Assembly (NCBI GenBank): GCA_902702965.1
Contig: CACRXP010000162.1
Location: 777,490-841,489 of the forward strand
Source of the DNA: Spirometra erinaceieuropaei
Taxonomy: Eukaryota; Platyhelminthes; Cestoda; Diphyllobothriidea; Diphyllobothriidae
DNA: 64,000 nucleotides
Direction: 5' to 3'
Made by a program: the position numbers and the translations under genes. The notes under the pieces are model-generated. The model was not told where the DNA came from. It did not search any database and saw only the letters and a list, made by a program, of their open reading frames with translations. Shown here piece after piece: positions 47,758 to 59,869 of this stretch (positions are counted from its first letter, which is position 1; each line of letters starts with the position of its first letter).

Positions 47758-49259
47758 TACATGCATATCCCTTGACCAGTCCGACAAGAGCTTGCCTTCA
47801 CTCCCTGCTATCTTCCTGGTTTCATGGCTAACCTATGCAGTTTCGGATGTACGAAAGCAATGGTTTAACTCTAGCTATAATTAAACCCATTATCTGGGTT
47901 TTAATAAGTGAACCAGATGCCGATCATGCCATATACAGTATCCGAACTAAATCATTAAAAACTAATGATAGAAATTGAATCAAAATTTTAAGAGCTTAAC
48001 TTTGCACAGTTAGCTCACGCTTCAAGGCCCTTCCGGCAGATGTTATTTTCTCACTTGGAACGCGCGTTGAAGCAGTGTCTTTAGGCAAATTGTTTATATA
48101 TTTGGACGCAAATGAACTATGCGATTTATTCGGATAAATTGTCGAGTAAAGACCTGTCGTAGACTTCACCTGTGCATCTGGGCGTGCTTCTCCTATGAGG
48201 GGAGAGTATTTGGCCTTCACGTGTTTGTATTTGAAAACTGATTTTGTGTCCCATGTATCATGTGGATCTGGTTTCAAATTCGTAGATTATTTCTAGAGAA
48301 TCCCACGTCTCACCAAGCCTGTCCTCAAGAGCAATTATAAGAGATTTAGCAAAAAAACAGTTTTTAAGTCCACTGTGCTGAATATTCATAATAAGAGAGC
48401 GGAAACTAAAGTGCGTCAAGATATTGACAATGGCCGTAGGTTTAAGAGTGAGAAATGCTTTTCGATTGGTGGCAGAACAATTATCAGTAATTTTGGCGGC
48501 ATAAAAGAAACAACTGAAAACAATAATTTTCTCCCAGCTTCACCATAAAAAACGTAAAATCACGGACATCCCTTGATAGAAAATAATATTTAAGAGTTCC
48601 TTAAAAAGGCAACTTATTAGAGAATACTCTGCAGGTGATCAAAAGCATATTTTATGTTGGTCTTTCATGTGGACGTTCACTGTATCGAACGAAGAGGTTT
48701 CATGTTTGGGTGGGTATTCACATGTGAATAAATCCACCGTCAGCATGAACAACGTTCAATCACTCAGTGCGTCCGCAAACACCTTGGAGAAAGAACTTGT
48801 TTTTTGGATGACATGATCATGTTATCGACCACTTGCACAGAAAAGAATGTTCAAATACTCAGTAGGATTCCTTCAAAGTATCCTACTTTAGGGTTATGAA
48901 ATATTTAGCGATTTTTCAAAGTTGATCTAAAACCTAACGAAATTCAGAGCAAAATAGTGTAAATCAATTTTACGAAAAAAGTTCTAACTATATACAGTTA
49001 TGGAATATTTATAATTACACCTGATCCACTTGACAACAGGTGCACAAACGAAAACGCCTACTTTTCTAACGCACTACTGGTGAAATCAAACAGTCATTTT
49101 GCCTTTTGAACCGCATCTAAATAAATACAAGTGCGTAAAGAATACATATATCATCTGAAAACGCTTTTAAGGACTAAATTCTGAATGTTGGCTGTTGGCG
49201 AACCACCTTGTCTGAAATAATGCTTTTAGTCATATAATGACAACAATGTCTCGGCGATG
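47758..49259. other. Unannotated, contains a candidate coding stretch on the minus strand
   Basis: No repeat family except the weak 48290-48390 piece. A minus-strand frame at 47996-48277 (93 codons) is listed separately because its composition looks more protein-like than most. Confidence 0.35.
47996..48277 (-). CDS. Doubtful ORF, possible 3' exon
   Basis: 93-codon frame ending in TAA. The product is hydrophilic, rich in Lys, Ser, Thr and Pro (for example KYSPLIGEARPDAQVKSTTG and ASTRVPSEKITSAG), without a signal peptide, membrane segment or motif I recognise. A possible splice acceptor (TTCTCTAG) lies just upstream on that strand, and no clear AATAAA follows. Composition alone prompts the mention; at this length chance is quite possible. 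Confidence 0.2.
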   Translation of the reverse strand: MKPDPHDTWDTKSVFKYKHVKAKYSPLIGEARPDAQVKSTTGLYSTIYPNKSHSSFASKYINNLPKDTASTRVPSEKITSAGRALKRELTVQS

Positions 49260-49390
49260 AACTTGGTCAAATGGATTTACTATGGTTGATTAAATTATAT
49301 AATTCATGGGTTATATAAAATTCATGGGTTCGAATCCCACCGAGGCGCCGAATGTTTGCTGTTGGGTTAATATGAATTGTTCAAAATCTG
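49260..49390 (+). repeat. tRNA-derived SINE, decayed head
   Basis: An excellent B-box GGGTTCGAATCCC at 49326-49338, followed by ACCGAGGCGCCGAATG, which matches the downstream side of the B-box in the SINE at 26175 (CCACTGAGG...CCGAA). The A-box side has decayed; an imperfect local repeat (ATAATTCATGGGTTATA then AAATTCATGGGTTCG) lies there. It is not a functional tRNA gene because there is no cloverleaf 5' half. Confidence 0.6.
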
Positions 49391-49424
49391 CTAAATCATC
49401 TATCAATTTTATTTCGTGAGTATT

Positions 49425-50265
49425 TCCACAGCGTCATAATTCACTGGGTCCTTGAAAGAAAAAAGGGTCGGAACTATTTATCTACAACGGCGATTGCAAG
49501 CAATAATTATTTAATGCTGTCTGCATCATGCCGCAAATATTTGAAACAAGGTTTCCTCTGTTCTTTCATCAGCGAATGCTTGGAGAAGTCTTCAAAAATC
49601 GCATTTGGCCAAGACTCATGACATATGACATTCTAGGATGGCTAAAGTATGTGGACTGGTAATGACGATTTAAATTGTTTGCAATAATGAACACCCACTA
49701 ATCGGCACTGCCATCGTTGCCGGACGGCAGACGGACTTCCATGACGACAAAACGTATTACTCAAATCGTAGTGATAAAAGTAGTTGGGTTTGCTGATAGA
49801 AATGGACATTCCTAGATTATTGAAATAAACCGTTTTTAAGAAATATTGCCAGACATTCCCTACTCGACGATGACTATTCTATTGATCAGAGATATCCTCA
49901 TTCGTATGTATGATGTTGACACTTTCTTTCGACGCAGGAAAAGCATTCAATCGACAAAGTTCAATGATACTTCGAAAAGCACACCGAATTACCCTCGGTA
50001 CTAAGTGTTATAAACTTACATCCGTGTGCTTGCTCATATGCGATTGGTTAAATATCATGATGAATTAATTACCCCGTCCACAAATGAAATCATTACGTTG
50101 GCAGAAATTTTAAAGCCAAGCCGCGTAGAAATTGAAATTCTCATAGCATACTGCCATACGAAGAAAATGACATTTTCCCAGGTTTTTTGAAGTCTCTCCC
50201 ACAAATTCAAAAAAATGCATGCCAACCAGCAGAAAATAAATAAAGATTTAATATGCAAGCTAGCC
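49425..50265 (+). repeat. Diverged dispersed repeat, copy 1
   Basis: Aligns in order with 52655-53445. Landmarks are ATAATTCACTGGG, ACACCCACTAATCG, GCCGTTGCC.GACGG.. type sequence, TTAAATATCATG, TTACCCC, AAATAAAATCATTA-like sequence and ATGCCA.CCAGC. I estimate about 65% identity, so this is an old pair. No shared open frame. Confidence 0.65.
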
Positions 50266-52654
50266 GGTGGTCAGCTTATTACTGGCCTTATGGTAGCTAA
50301 TATTGGCACATGCCTGTATTCGCAAATATTTTGTTTCTTTAATGAGGAGATATATATTGAAGAACACAACATGCTCTCCTGGCATGCTTCATTTAATAAA
50401 ATTACTGCATTTAATAAATGTGGACATACCAGGACAGAATGAAAGCTGCCTGGGAAAAGAAAGTTCCTGCAAGGAATCACAGGACGGTTCATCGAATAGT
50501 TAGATGGGTCTGTTAGCAGGAAAATAGTCCATAAATTGGGGTGTACATTCTTTTGGATGTTTTGTAAAATGAGTATACGTTGATGAGTTTTCGTCAATGC
50601 CGAATTAGAAAAATAAGTATCATTCACTTCAGAATAAAAACGGATAACAAAAAAATACAAATAAATTAGCGATCAGAAACTGAAGGTATGATAAGACAAA
50701 TTGGTCAAAATAACTAACATGTAGGACGTCTACAAAATATTTAACTCTACTTTTAGCAGCTTTTATTGCTAAGTGCATGCAGATGGATAAGTATAATTAG
50801 TATTGGCGTGCAAAGACAGGACACCCTTTGTTCTATAAACTGGAATATCCCTAGTAGAACTTCTGATTACGAGCTTGCCAGCTCTGAAGGTTTTTCAGTT
50901 GTTGAAACATTGCAGTTTCTTTTTGTAGAAAACCAAATGCCTGATTGTAAGATCTTTCTGTCTAAGCACAAGCACGTCTTGAAAGTGTGGTTTAATGTAC
51001 TGTTTCTATTCCATTGTAAATTTAATCTTGGTTTGCAGGCCGTTCGTTTCAGGAAGTAAGTGGTCGGCTTTCTCGTCGTCATTAAACATCGCGAATATTT
51101 ATTACACATATATTCTATATAATTATTTTAAGTTCGGTTTTGTTAATACCTATTTTTCTAAGTGACCCATTAAAAGGCGGTACAAGTTGGGCTCTGATCG
51201 TGTTCTAGTATTGTCAATCAATTGGAGACATAAAGCACATTCGGCGTACGCGAAACAAAAGGGGGCTAGGTCGGTTAAGCATTTGCAACATCACTTTTAA
51301 GACGGGAAAAATATAAGCTCGGGTTTGGTTTCCTTGATAGCGGCCACCTCGTTTACTCCAAAACAACATTTAAGTAGTTGTTTGGATACTAACAACTCGG
51401 ATATTGCGCCACCTCAAAACAGCCTACTTACGGAGGAAGAAACGATCTATGTAAACATGCTGTGTGACTAATCCCAGTATGCCCTAATAATCTCCACCCA
51501 TCTAATCAATACACTTGCTTCTGCGTGTTAGTTTATCCCTCCTTTGCCTCAAGAGGCACTCTAATTTAGACTCCACATCGAAAATTGCACTAGTTGTTTC
51601 CGCAAAGAGTTTGCCCCAAAAACTTATGGCACGCTTCGCATTAGTTATGTGTGCCAAGTAGCGAGATGTTGCAGTTGGTGAGCTGTCGGGAGACCGATTG
51701 ACACCGGTAAATTCTGCTTTTATGCTTGCTTTAAAACAGGATTGCCCGTAATTCTTTTTGAACGCAAATATATTAAACAAACCTAAATTTGGATGACTAT
51801 TGACGAAGTAGTCTACAGCAGACGGGGCTTGAACTTATGTCTTAAGTGGCGAAACATAGATGTTTGACGGTAGATTAAACCACATAACCTTATTGTGTGG
51901 TCCGTAAGAAGGCAGTGTTTCATTGACCGACAAACTGTTTTGCTATGTTAGGTGGATGTCCAAAGCGATGTTCTAAAATATGATAAAATTCACTTTTTAA
52001 CCGTCAAGACAGACCTGTGTAACCGCGACTTATTTTGCCAAGGCTCATCTCATGTAAGTCAATGACTTAATTTTATTGGATGCAAAACTTTGTATTTTGC
52101 TTACCACGACCTCTCATTTTTCACCACTCATGATTAAAGTAAGACGATTAGCGCGCTTCGCTTACAGTCTTATAAACATTCGCCGATATCCTTTCGTCTT
52201 TTAAAACATTATAGTAATGTTTCGAGATCTATGCAAGCAGTTACAGTCAGAGTATTTCAAAAGAGTCGGCTGAATTGCAACTATTGCTGCAATAATTCGT
52301 CGGACATCAAAGGCAGCACGCCTTTTAATCAACTATGAGTTTCGAAATAATTGGCAGGCCTTTTTGAACTATTGCGAAATAGGTTGACTGAAGTCGTTAT
52401 CGGCAATGAAATCAAAGCGTTCTTGTGTAAACGTCACTCGCCGGCGCGCCGTTAAATGTGTAAATGTAATTTGGAAAATAAGAAGTAGCCCTTGAAATGT
52501 CCAATTGCTGTCCGCACCCAGGGTAGTAGCGGTTCAAAAAAATTTCCCACAGATAAAAAGGTCAAAGTTTCCGTGCTAGCGTCAGCAAAATAAATTTACT
52601 ATGTACAATTAAATTGTATGATTAAATTCAATTGCATGATTATTTCGAAAAGGT
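50266..52654. other. Unannotated DNA between two repeat copies
   Basis: No family recognised. Opposed frames occupy 50271-50660 (129 codons minus) and 50766-51109. A minus-strand frame at 51502-51780 (92 codons) has a fairly protein-like product (ISFWGKLFAETTSAIFDVES and RQRRDKLTRRSK) but no known domain or splice context that I can defend. Confidence 0.35.
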
Positions 52655-53445
52655 GATAATTCACTGGGCCTTTCGAATGGAATACAAACATTGGAATAAT
52701 TTTGCCACAGCGTAGAATATGAACAATAAATTTCAAAGGGATCTCCATTTATTCCTTAACAAACGAATTCTTAGTTAAATCTTCAGAAGGTCCAGTTCGT
52801 CAACACTCATGAAATGTGGCATTCTACGCCGGCGAACGCACGTGGGCCAGAAGTGGTGTTTTAAATTATTAGCCTCAATCGACACCCACTAATCGAAACC
52901 GCCGCCGTTGCCTGACGGCGGCCGGAATTCAATGGTGACGAGGTATTATTTAACCCATATAAGTATATTTTGCTCTCATCAACGTACATTCCTTAGTTTA
53001 TTGACTTAAGTGTTTGTCAGAAAAAATTTCAGACATTCATTTTTGGCGGTGACATATAAACTGATCAGATATATCCAAACTTACATGTGCCAGGTCAAAA
53101 TTAAGTAACTTGCAATTTGAGCTTCACTTCCCTTCGACGGTTGAGAGAGAGAAAACTAATCCATTTCAATAACATTTAGGGTGGCCAGCATTCTAAACAC
53201 ATTTTTGTTGATAGTTTTTAGGTTAAAACAGCAGGGGTCGCTCGGATACGATTGTTTAAATATCATGCCGGTGCTATTACCCCATCAGTAAATAAAATCA
53301 TTAGCGTAGTCGAAATCGCAACGACAGGCCGCATAGAAATTTTGGTAGTGGTGGTGCGGAAAAAATAACAATTCCCAAATTTTCGAAGTCGCTCTTCATT
53401 CATTCAGAAGACACATGCCAGCAAAAAGAGTTTAGATAATATGTG
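52655..53445 (+). repeat. Diverged dispersed repeat, copy 2
   Basis: Partner of 49425-50265, same orientation. Its CCGCCGCCGTTGCCTGACGG segment is better preserved than in copy 1, and together the two suggest a palindromic CCGTT..C..GACGG motif in the ancestor. Confidence 0.65.
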
Positions 53446-55793
53446 AGCAGTCATTAACAGCGGCATGACTGCTGCTAAAGCAGTGCAATTTTGGATATAT
53501 AAACGATTGATACTTTGTGCTTGCATGTTTTTCTCCATTGGCGTATGTGTCATTTGAAAACGATGGACGGCTATAGGCGACAAAACGCATAAAGAATGAG
53601 AAGGGAAAATACCATGGGAATTCACAGGACAGGGCAGATAGCGATCGGTCTATTTCAAGCGCGCTAGTGCTGGATAAATGCAACAAGCAGTCAGCCATGC
53701 TAGTCCGACATACAAGAGAGCGTGAAGGAAATGAGAAAGAAAAGACAGGAATGTGAAAAAATGACAATTTACGATGGCTTCGTCACCAAGATTGCGCGCA
53801 ACCAACGCCAGCTTCCCTCTTGGCACTCAGCTTTTACTTTCGCTGTTGGCATGGCCTCTGTCAAATGTGAGAGACACCCCACGTCTAAAGTTTGGATAAA
53901 CTCAATCTTTAAAACTGCATTCGCAATTGGTGGGCGTACCGGAAAGTTCCTTGCGGTCAACAGTTTGAGCGCGTTATATTCATCTATTAACAACCACATT
54001 TGCGTTAGTTTGTCGAGATTATTTTAACCGACTTTGCATTAGCTCACCTTTTCGCGTTTTAAAAGCCAAATAGTCCTTATGGTTAACAAGCCGTGTCGGG
54101 ACTATGTAGCATATCTTTAACTGGTCTGGCAAGTCGTGTTCGTTTCAGGCCGGTCAAAAGCAAACACTGGACGTTAGGGAATCTGGATTAATTGCCTAGG
54201 AAATCGTGTAAGGAGAATTCGCTTCATGGATCTAATTTGGCGGTTTTAGTACACTGCACTAGGCTGGACGAGAGACTCAACACAAATATGCCTAAATCCA
54301 CGCACCCAAATGAGGTCTCGCAATTGACACGGTGGGAACATTGTCTGTACTCAAGCCTTTCACTTGCTGTCTTGGGTCCAAATTCCACTGACGCCGCAAG
54401 GCTTTCGCACAGTTGGGTCAAAAGCATCGTTTATGCCTGCCGAAAACACCGACAGAATAGTTTATCACCGTTACTTTGTAGTGCTTTTTCTTGCTTTTAA
54501 AAATCTACATCTAGGCTACTGCTCTTCGCTACGAGCATTTTCGATTTCCAGATCAAATAAATTTAGGCCTAAAGATTAACGTTTATGGGAAATGATAATT
54601 TCACTTCAAAGAATATCACATTTTACTGCTTAACTGTTTAAAAACGTATTCTAATGCCCAACCTCACAAAAATCCCAACCCGCACTCCTGTTTGCTTTTA
54701 AGACGTCAAGAAAGGAATCAATGCGACTGATAGGACTTCAGGTTAAATTTGGCTCGTACCCAAAGCACCAATCCAGAATATTGCTAAAAATCTTCAAAGG
54801 AAGTAATTCGCGTTTAAGTGCACGAGTGTCTGACTGTGGTCTCAGATTGCTGTCTCCGCAACTTGGTTATTGCGCCTAAAAGTCCGAATTATTTAAACAA
54901 CCGTGACTCAAAGAAGGGACCATAGGAATGCTCTATTTGTTTGAATACACCACATAATTGCTCACGCGTGACCCACTACCTTTGGGGTTTAAATTATTCT
55001 CCGTCTGCAAACACCTCGTTTTCAAATGATAGTCCGTTTATTAAATTTATATTCCGCGAAAATAACACGTAAGCGCTTGAAAAATAAGACGTTTAGCTGG
55101 TATGTGGATTGAACTTTCTTCCGAAAATCTAAAATTTAGTAAGCACTTTAAGGTGTCTATGCTTTTGGACGGGCTAATCGTCCAAAGAAGTGAAATTCAC
55201 ACGATTAATCTCCTGGCACAATTTTTTTCAGTTCAGTTCAGTTTATTGAGGGAACTCCCTATTTGTTTACAAGCAACTGCAAAATCTCAAAAACTCGAAA
55301 AGGTATCATAAAGGAACAAATAATCGGGAAAGCGTCAGGTCTGTACAGGCAAACAAACTGTCTCGAATTTTAGTGTTACGAGCAGTTGTAGAGCTGTCGT
55401 TTCGAGTGCAGCGAAATAAATAATATATCCGGTGACACAGACAGAACCCTTAGTTGCTGTTTACCAAGCTGGTTGGTTTTTGCTTTCGAAAAATCCATGG
55501 TGTACTCGTCTGTGTTGAGATCGCATTGTGCTCACACGAACATAACAACTCTACAAGAAACAAAAATCTGTTAAGTCCTATGTTTGGCTTATCTACTTTA
55601 TCTTTTCCGTCTCGTCCACTGATCGGCTATATAAAATCATTATGAGTGGTAAAATGCATAAATTTAGGTTGTTTAAAGGAGCACAACACAGTCAGAGTAA
55701 GGAGGGGAAAATGTAAAGAAAAAAAGACTAAGTCTCGTACTGAAAGAGGGTTTTGGCAGATTTCCTTAGCCAGACATAATCATTACTAATATA
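53446..55793. other. Unannotated DNA
   Basis: Short overlapping frames on both strands (53432-54027, 54192-54579), no motif. A TTCAGTTCAGTTCAG run at about 55230 is a small simple repeat, possibly a retroelement tail, though no element is recognised next to it. Confidence 0.4.
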
Positions 55794-56030
55794 TAGTGTT
55801 CATCCTTATGAAATGTGAACCGAAATTGTGGGATGCACTTTCGGCTTAGATTAATTACTTAAACAGGATTGTAATATTGACTAGCCTACACAATAAATCC
55901 AAGGTACTTCAGTTAAGCCGGCATGCCGGCTTTTGAATGCACTTCCCTTCTGTTGCCTAAAACAAGTGCTACGTGTGAGGTATGGATTCTTCATTAATGT
56001 TCAATGTACTTAGAGATTCAGAAAAGTATT
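55794..56030 (+). mobile_element. Foldback element, left arm fragment
   Basis: Begins TAGTGTTCATCC after TA. It keeps TATGAAATGTGAACCGAAATT and a GTAATATTGACTAGCCTACAC block like the GTAAAACTAGTCAGCCTGCAA of the reference copy, and then GCCGGCATGCCGGCTTTTGAATGCAC. Similarity fades near 56030, with no centre or right arm. It is the most diverged member seen here. Confidence 0.65.
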
Positions 56031-59000
56031 ATGGCGAGTAAGACGAATTTATGGGCCGTGTATTTGATCGCGTGTCCATAGGTGACTTAATGCTTATCGG
56101 TCAAAAAGAAGCTGTATTAACAAAATTTGCATTAAACAACTCTTCGCAACCCTTTTGCCCAATAAGCTCGCTTTTACGAAAGTATTCAAATTGATGACCG
56201 GACTTGCGAATTATTTAAAAAACCAACTCTAAAAGGAACAAGCTCAACATAAAACACCTTCTGCAGAGAGCACTTTCACAAAATATAGTATTGTTGAGTG
56301 AAATGTGAAAAAGTGCATTTTGAGTTTGAATTGCAAAATCTAATGTAAAAATCGGTAAATATCTTATACTTTTATATTTAAGCAGAACAATTTCCCTATG
56401 TTACTCGAGAAAAAACGAGCATACTTAGTGTTATAGGTCTCAAGATATTTGTAAAGAGAGAAATAGTTAAAATACGCGTCTTTCGCACCGTTTGCAAAAA
56501 CATTTCGGGGAAGTTGCTTCCAAAGCTTGCATATTGATTTTAAGCAAGCTATTGTAATTGCCTTTTGTAAAGGCCCCATTTACATTTTAGATAAATGACT
56601 ATTATTAGACATTGAGTTAGAATGCTTTTCGTTACTTCCAAGCATTTTCCTATAGCTTCCTAAGCATCAGTTGCTGTTGTAAATGTGTTCCGAAACTCCG
56701 AAATTGGTCGTCAGTTTAAAATCGCAGCTACCGGAAACAAAACACTCCAGGAATTGATTGATGACTGGGCGTCGAATAAGGATCGATTCAATCGATTATC
56801 GATGTGCTGTCGACCTAAAGAGTTCCGCGCATTTACCTCAAACTATGAGCATTCAACGGTGATAGAATTGCACACTTTATAACTGTCAATTATTCCGTTA
56901 TTGCCACTTTTTTTGACGACGGACGCCTGCAAGAAGTAAAAAAAAATCGAAACAGTAAACAAGCTGCTATAGTGCCCGAAAAGCCTTCCTAACAACAATG
57001 AAAGAACAATGTTTAAAAGACTTATTGTAGAAGGGATCTAATATATGATGTGCGCAAATTAATCGACGAAAAAACGTAATTTCGTATCCAAATTTAGGAA
57101 AAAGGCTTTTAGTGATTTGTTTTTTTAACGATTTTCAAAGAAAATTATAGAAATCACTTGTCAACTAAGCGCGTGATCCTCAATTGTTTTGTTTGCAATC
57201 TAGCTCCATTTATTTTGTCCCTCCAACAGTTGAGACGCTGCTGATGCCCCACGCTAGGCTATAAAAAGGAAACCACATGTATATAGCATAGGCGTTGCTT
57301 GTCAGACTTATTAACTTAATTATCTGTTCATGCATTACGTACAAGGTATGTTATGTTAGACATACAGCGTCAGTCTGCAAAGCTATGAGAAGCAGACGGA
57401 GGGCATCGATAAAAGACCAAAACAAATATAGCAAAAACTTGACTCAAAATCCTAAAAGACGAACAGACGTAAATAAATCACTTGGAAATGTCGTCTTCAT
57501 TAGAAAAACCCATGAAATTTGTGAGCAAAATTTTATATAAAATAAGGAGAGATAATCCTGGAAAAGGTCACCTAAGTGTACATAATAGAAAGCCAAAATA
57601 CAAAAACCTGAGCATGGTTGCGTAGAAAATAATATTTTAGATAGTCCATTTGCTTTGTGACTCTTCAAAAGAGCACAAACCTTGTGCAGAAATCCACTTC
57701 AAAAAATATTCGTGAGTCATTTCTCTTTCTTCTTCCTACGCATAATTCAGTTCAACAATAAACACGCAATCCAAAGAAAATAGCGCCATTCTATTGACGA
57801 TGCTGTGATTGCGCCAAATAAATTGGTCATTTAGTTTATGTAAGAACGAAAGAAAGCATTTAACATTGAAGGCAATTAATTCTACCTGTAGTCCAGAATG
57901 CGCAAATCCAAATTTTGCGAATGTACAACCGATGCACGAGACAGACAATAGAGTCAAATCCACATTTTTACACAACTTTAAAAATAATAGAAGACATGTA
58001 CATTGTCTCCAGTGGGATATCACATTAGTCGCTCTAAAGCACGAACTAAAAGGACGTGGACTATGAGCAGTCAAAAACGACGGAAGTTCAGTCAGGTAAA
58101 CCACCTCAAATTAAACAGTCCCAGTCTCAATAGAAATAGAAAACTATACTAAATATTAAGCCAAGCCGATAAGAAATAACACCTTTCCCAGTTAGACCCA
58201 AATGTCAAACAGGAGAAGACTCGTACTAAATTAAAAGTTTAATTTTGAGTAGGGTCGCGATGCAGCCTCGTGTAAACGACACAATAAACAAAACAGTATT
58301 AACATAACAGCATATTACAAAACACTTTTTAGTTTTATTTAGCCTATGCAAACATGGACGGACGTAATTTGCACAATCACAACCAGTCAGTTATTTTACA
58401 TCTGGCAGAGACTTTCAAATAGCCTGTGCAGAATTCGGGTGACAAATGTTTGCAAAACTGAGCGAAAAGGATTGTGTTTGACTTGATAAAATGGAACGCG
58501 AGAAAAGTGCAAGTCCCTATAAAGGAACTGCAGTGCTTATATCAACTACGAAGATCTACCAGCACACCTCAATGCTCATGAGTTCACATGTCAACATTCC
58601 AGCAATGCTGTGACTAAAGTATCGTATTATTATTGACCTGAAACTTGCTCTTCTGGCGCTTAGAGCACTATCCGTGCACTAATACTGCATCTTCGACCAT
58701 CCAAACGACTGGCGAAAAATAACATATTTCAATATCTTTATCTTGTAAAAAGACGTGCTGTTGTCGCATTTGTTTTTGTTATTAATAACTTAAAATGCGA
58801 ATTGGTAAGTCGTGTTCCTGGCATTGCGATTCCTTAATTCCACCAAGATTGATTTTACTTCTGTTAATATTATGCGAAACTACTATTTAAATATAAATAT
58901 AAGTGGAATAAACAAGTTCATTTAAATGGGGTGGTGGGGTTAGGGTGGTCGAAGAAGATTCACTAAACAGTCACCCCATATATCGAACCCTATAGCGTAA

Positions 59001-59869
59001 ATATGATGGCCAAAGGATTCGTCTTATTTTCTACCGATATTGAAAACGTCAGGCGATGCTAAACATTTCCAGCGACTATCTTCTTAACTGATGCGTCCTT
59101 GTCATTCAGTGCAGAAAGCAACCGATAGCCTCTAAGGTGGCATTCCAGAGAAATAACATAGAAGGGGGAGGCGTTGAAGCGTCAGGTGGAGTGTCTATCT
59201 GCAGAATTTCTCCAGTTGCAAAGGCGTAGCTGAATTGGCAGTCTAAGAGAACGACTAGAACGACTAGAGGAAGTACTTTTCTGGTGTTTCCGTTTCTAGT
59301 GAATTATTTTAAATGACATTTTGACAACTGACACCTTCAAAACTTTAATAGTAGCGTCTAAATAAGACAAAAATCCAATCAGATTTCATATTTGATTATC
59401 ATATAAAACATTTTAACTATAATGTGATATTTGTAGATAACCCGAAATATTTCAGTAAAGCAGAATACTTCACATAAGTTTGGCGTTGTACAGCAATAGG
59501 AGAACCCCTGTACCAAAACCCTGATTGAAATAACTGCTCAGTTTTGTGTATACGCCTGTGTTCTATGACAAACAGGGCTTACGCTATGCCAGCACAAACG
59601 ACCAAAGGAAACGTGCTCCTCTATGTTCAGCTCATAAGTGTAAATCTCAAAGACATCTCATGTCTCAAACACATCTCGAGTTTCAAAAATAAAATTCCTA
59701 AGGAATTTTTGGAGACAAATCTAAAGATGAACTTTATATATTGGCAAAAAGTAAAATTTTGCACACGATATCTACTTGCAATGCAAAAATGGACGCCGTT
59801 ACTTCATGGCATGAAATTCTTCTAAATGACTTTGTTCATGTTGTACCGCTGGCAAAATTTTTGGTGAAT
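56031..59869. other. Unannotated AT-rich DNA, 3.8 kb
   Basis: No gene or repeat recognised. Frames up to 122 codons (57736-58104 minus) overlap others on the opposite strand and show no motif. Confidence 0.4.

Noticed and set aside
49326..49338. Possible functional tRNA gene at the strong B-box
   Set aside because: No matching 5' half, no acceptor stem and no anticodon arm; the downstream part matches another SINE copy.
50271..50660. 129-codon minus-strand frame
   Set aside because: Overlaps two frames on the other strand and shows no motif.
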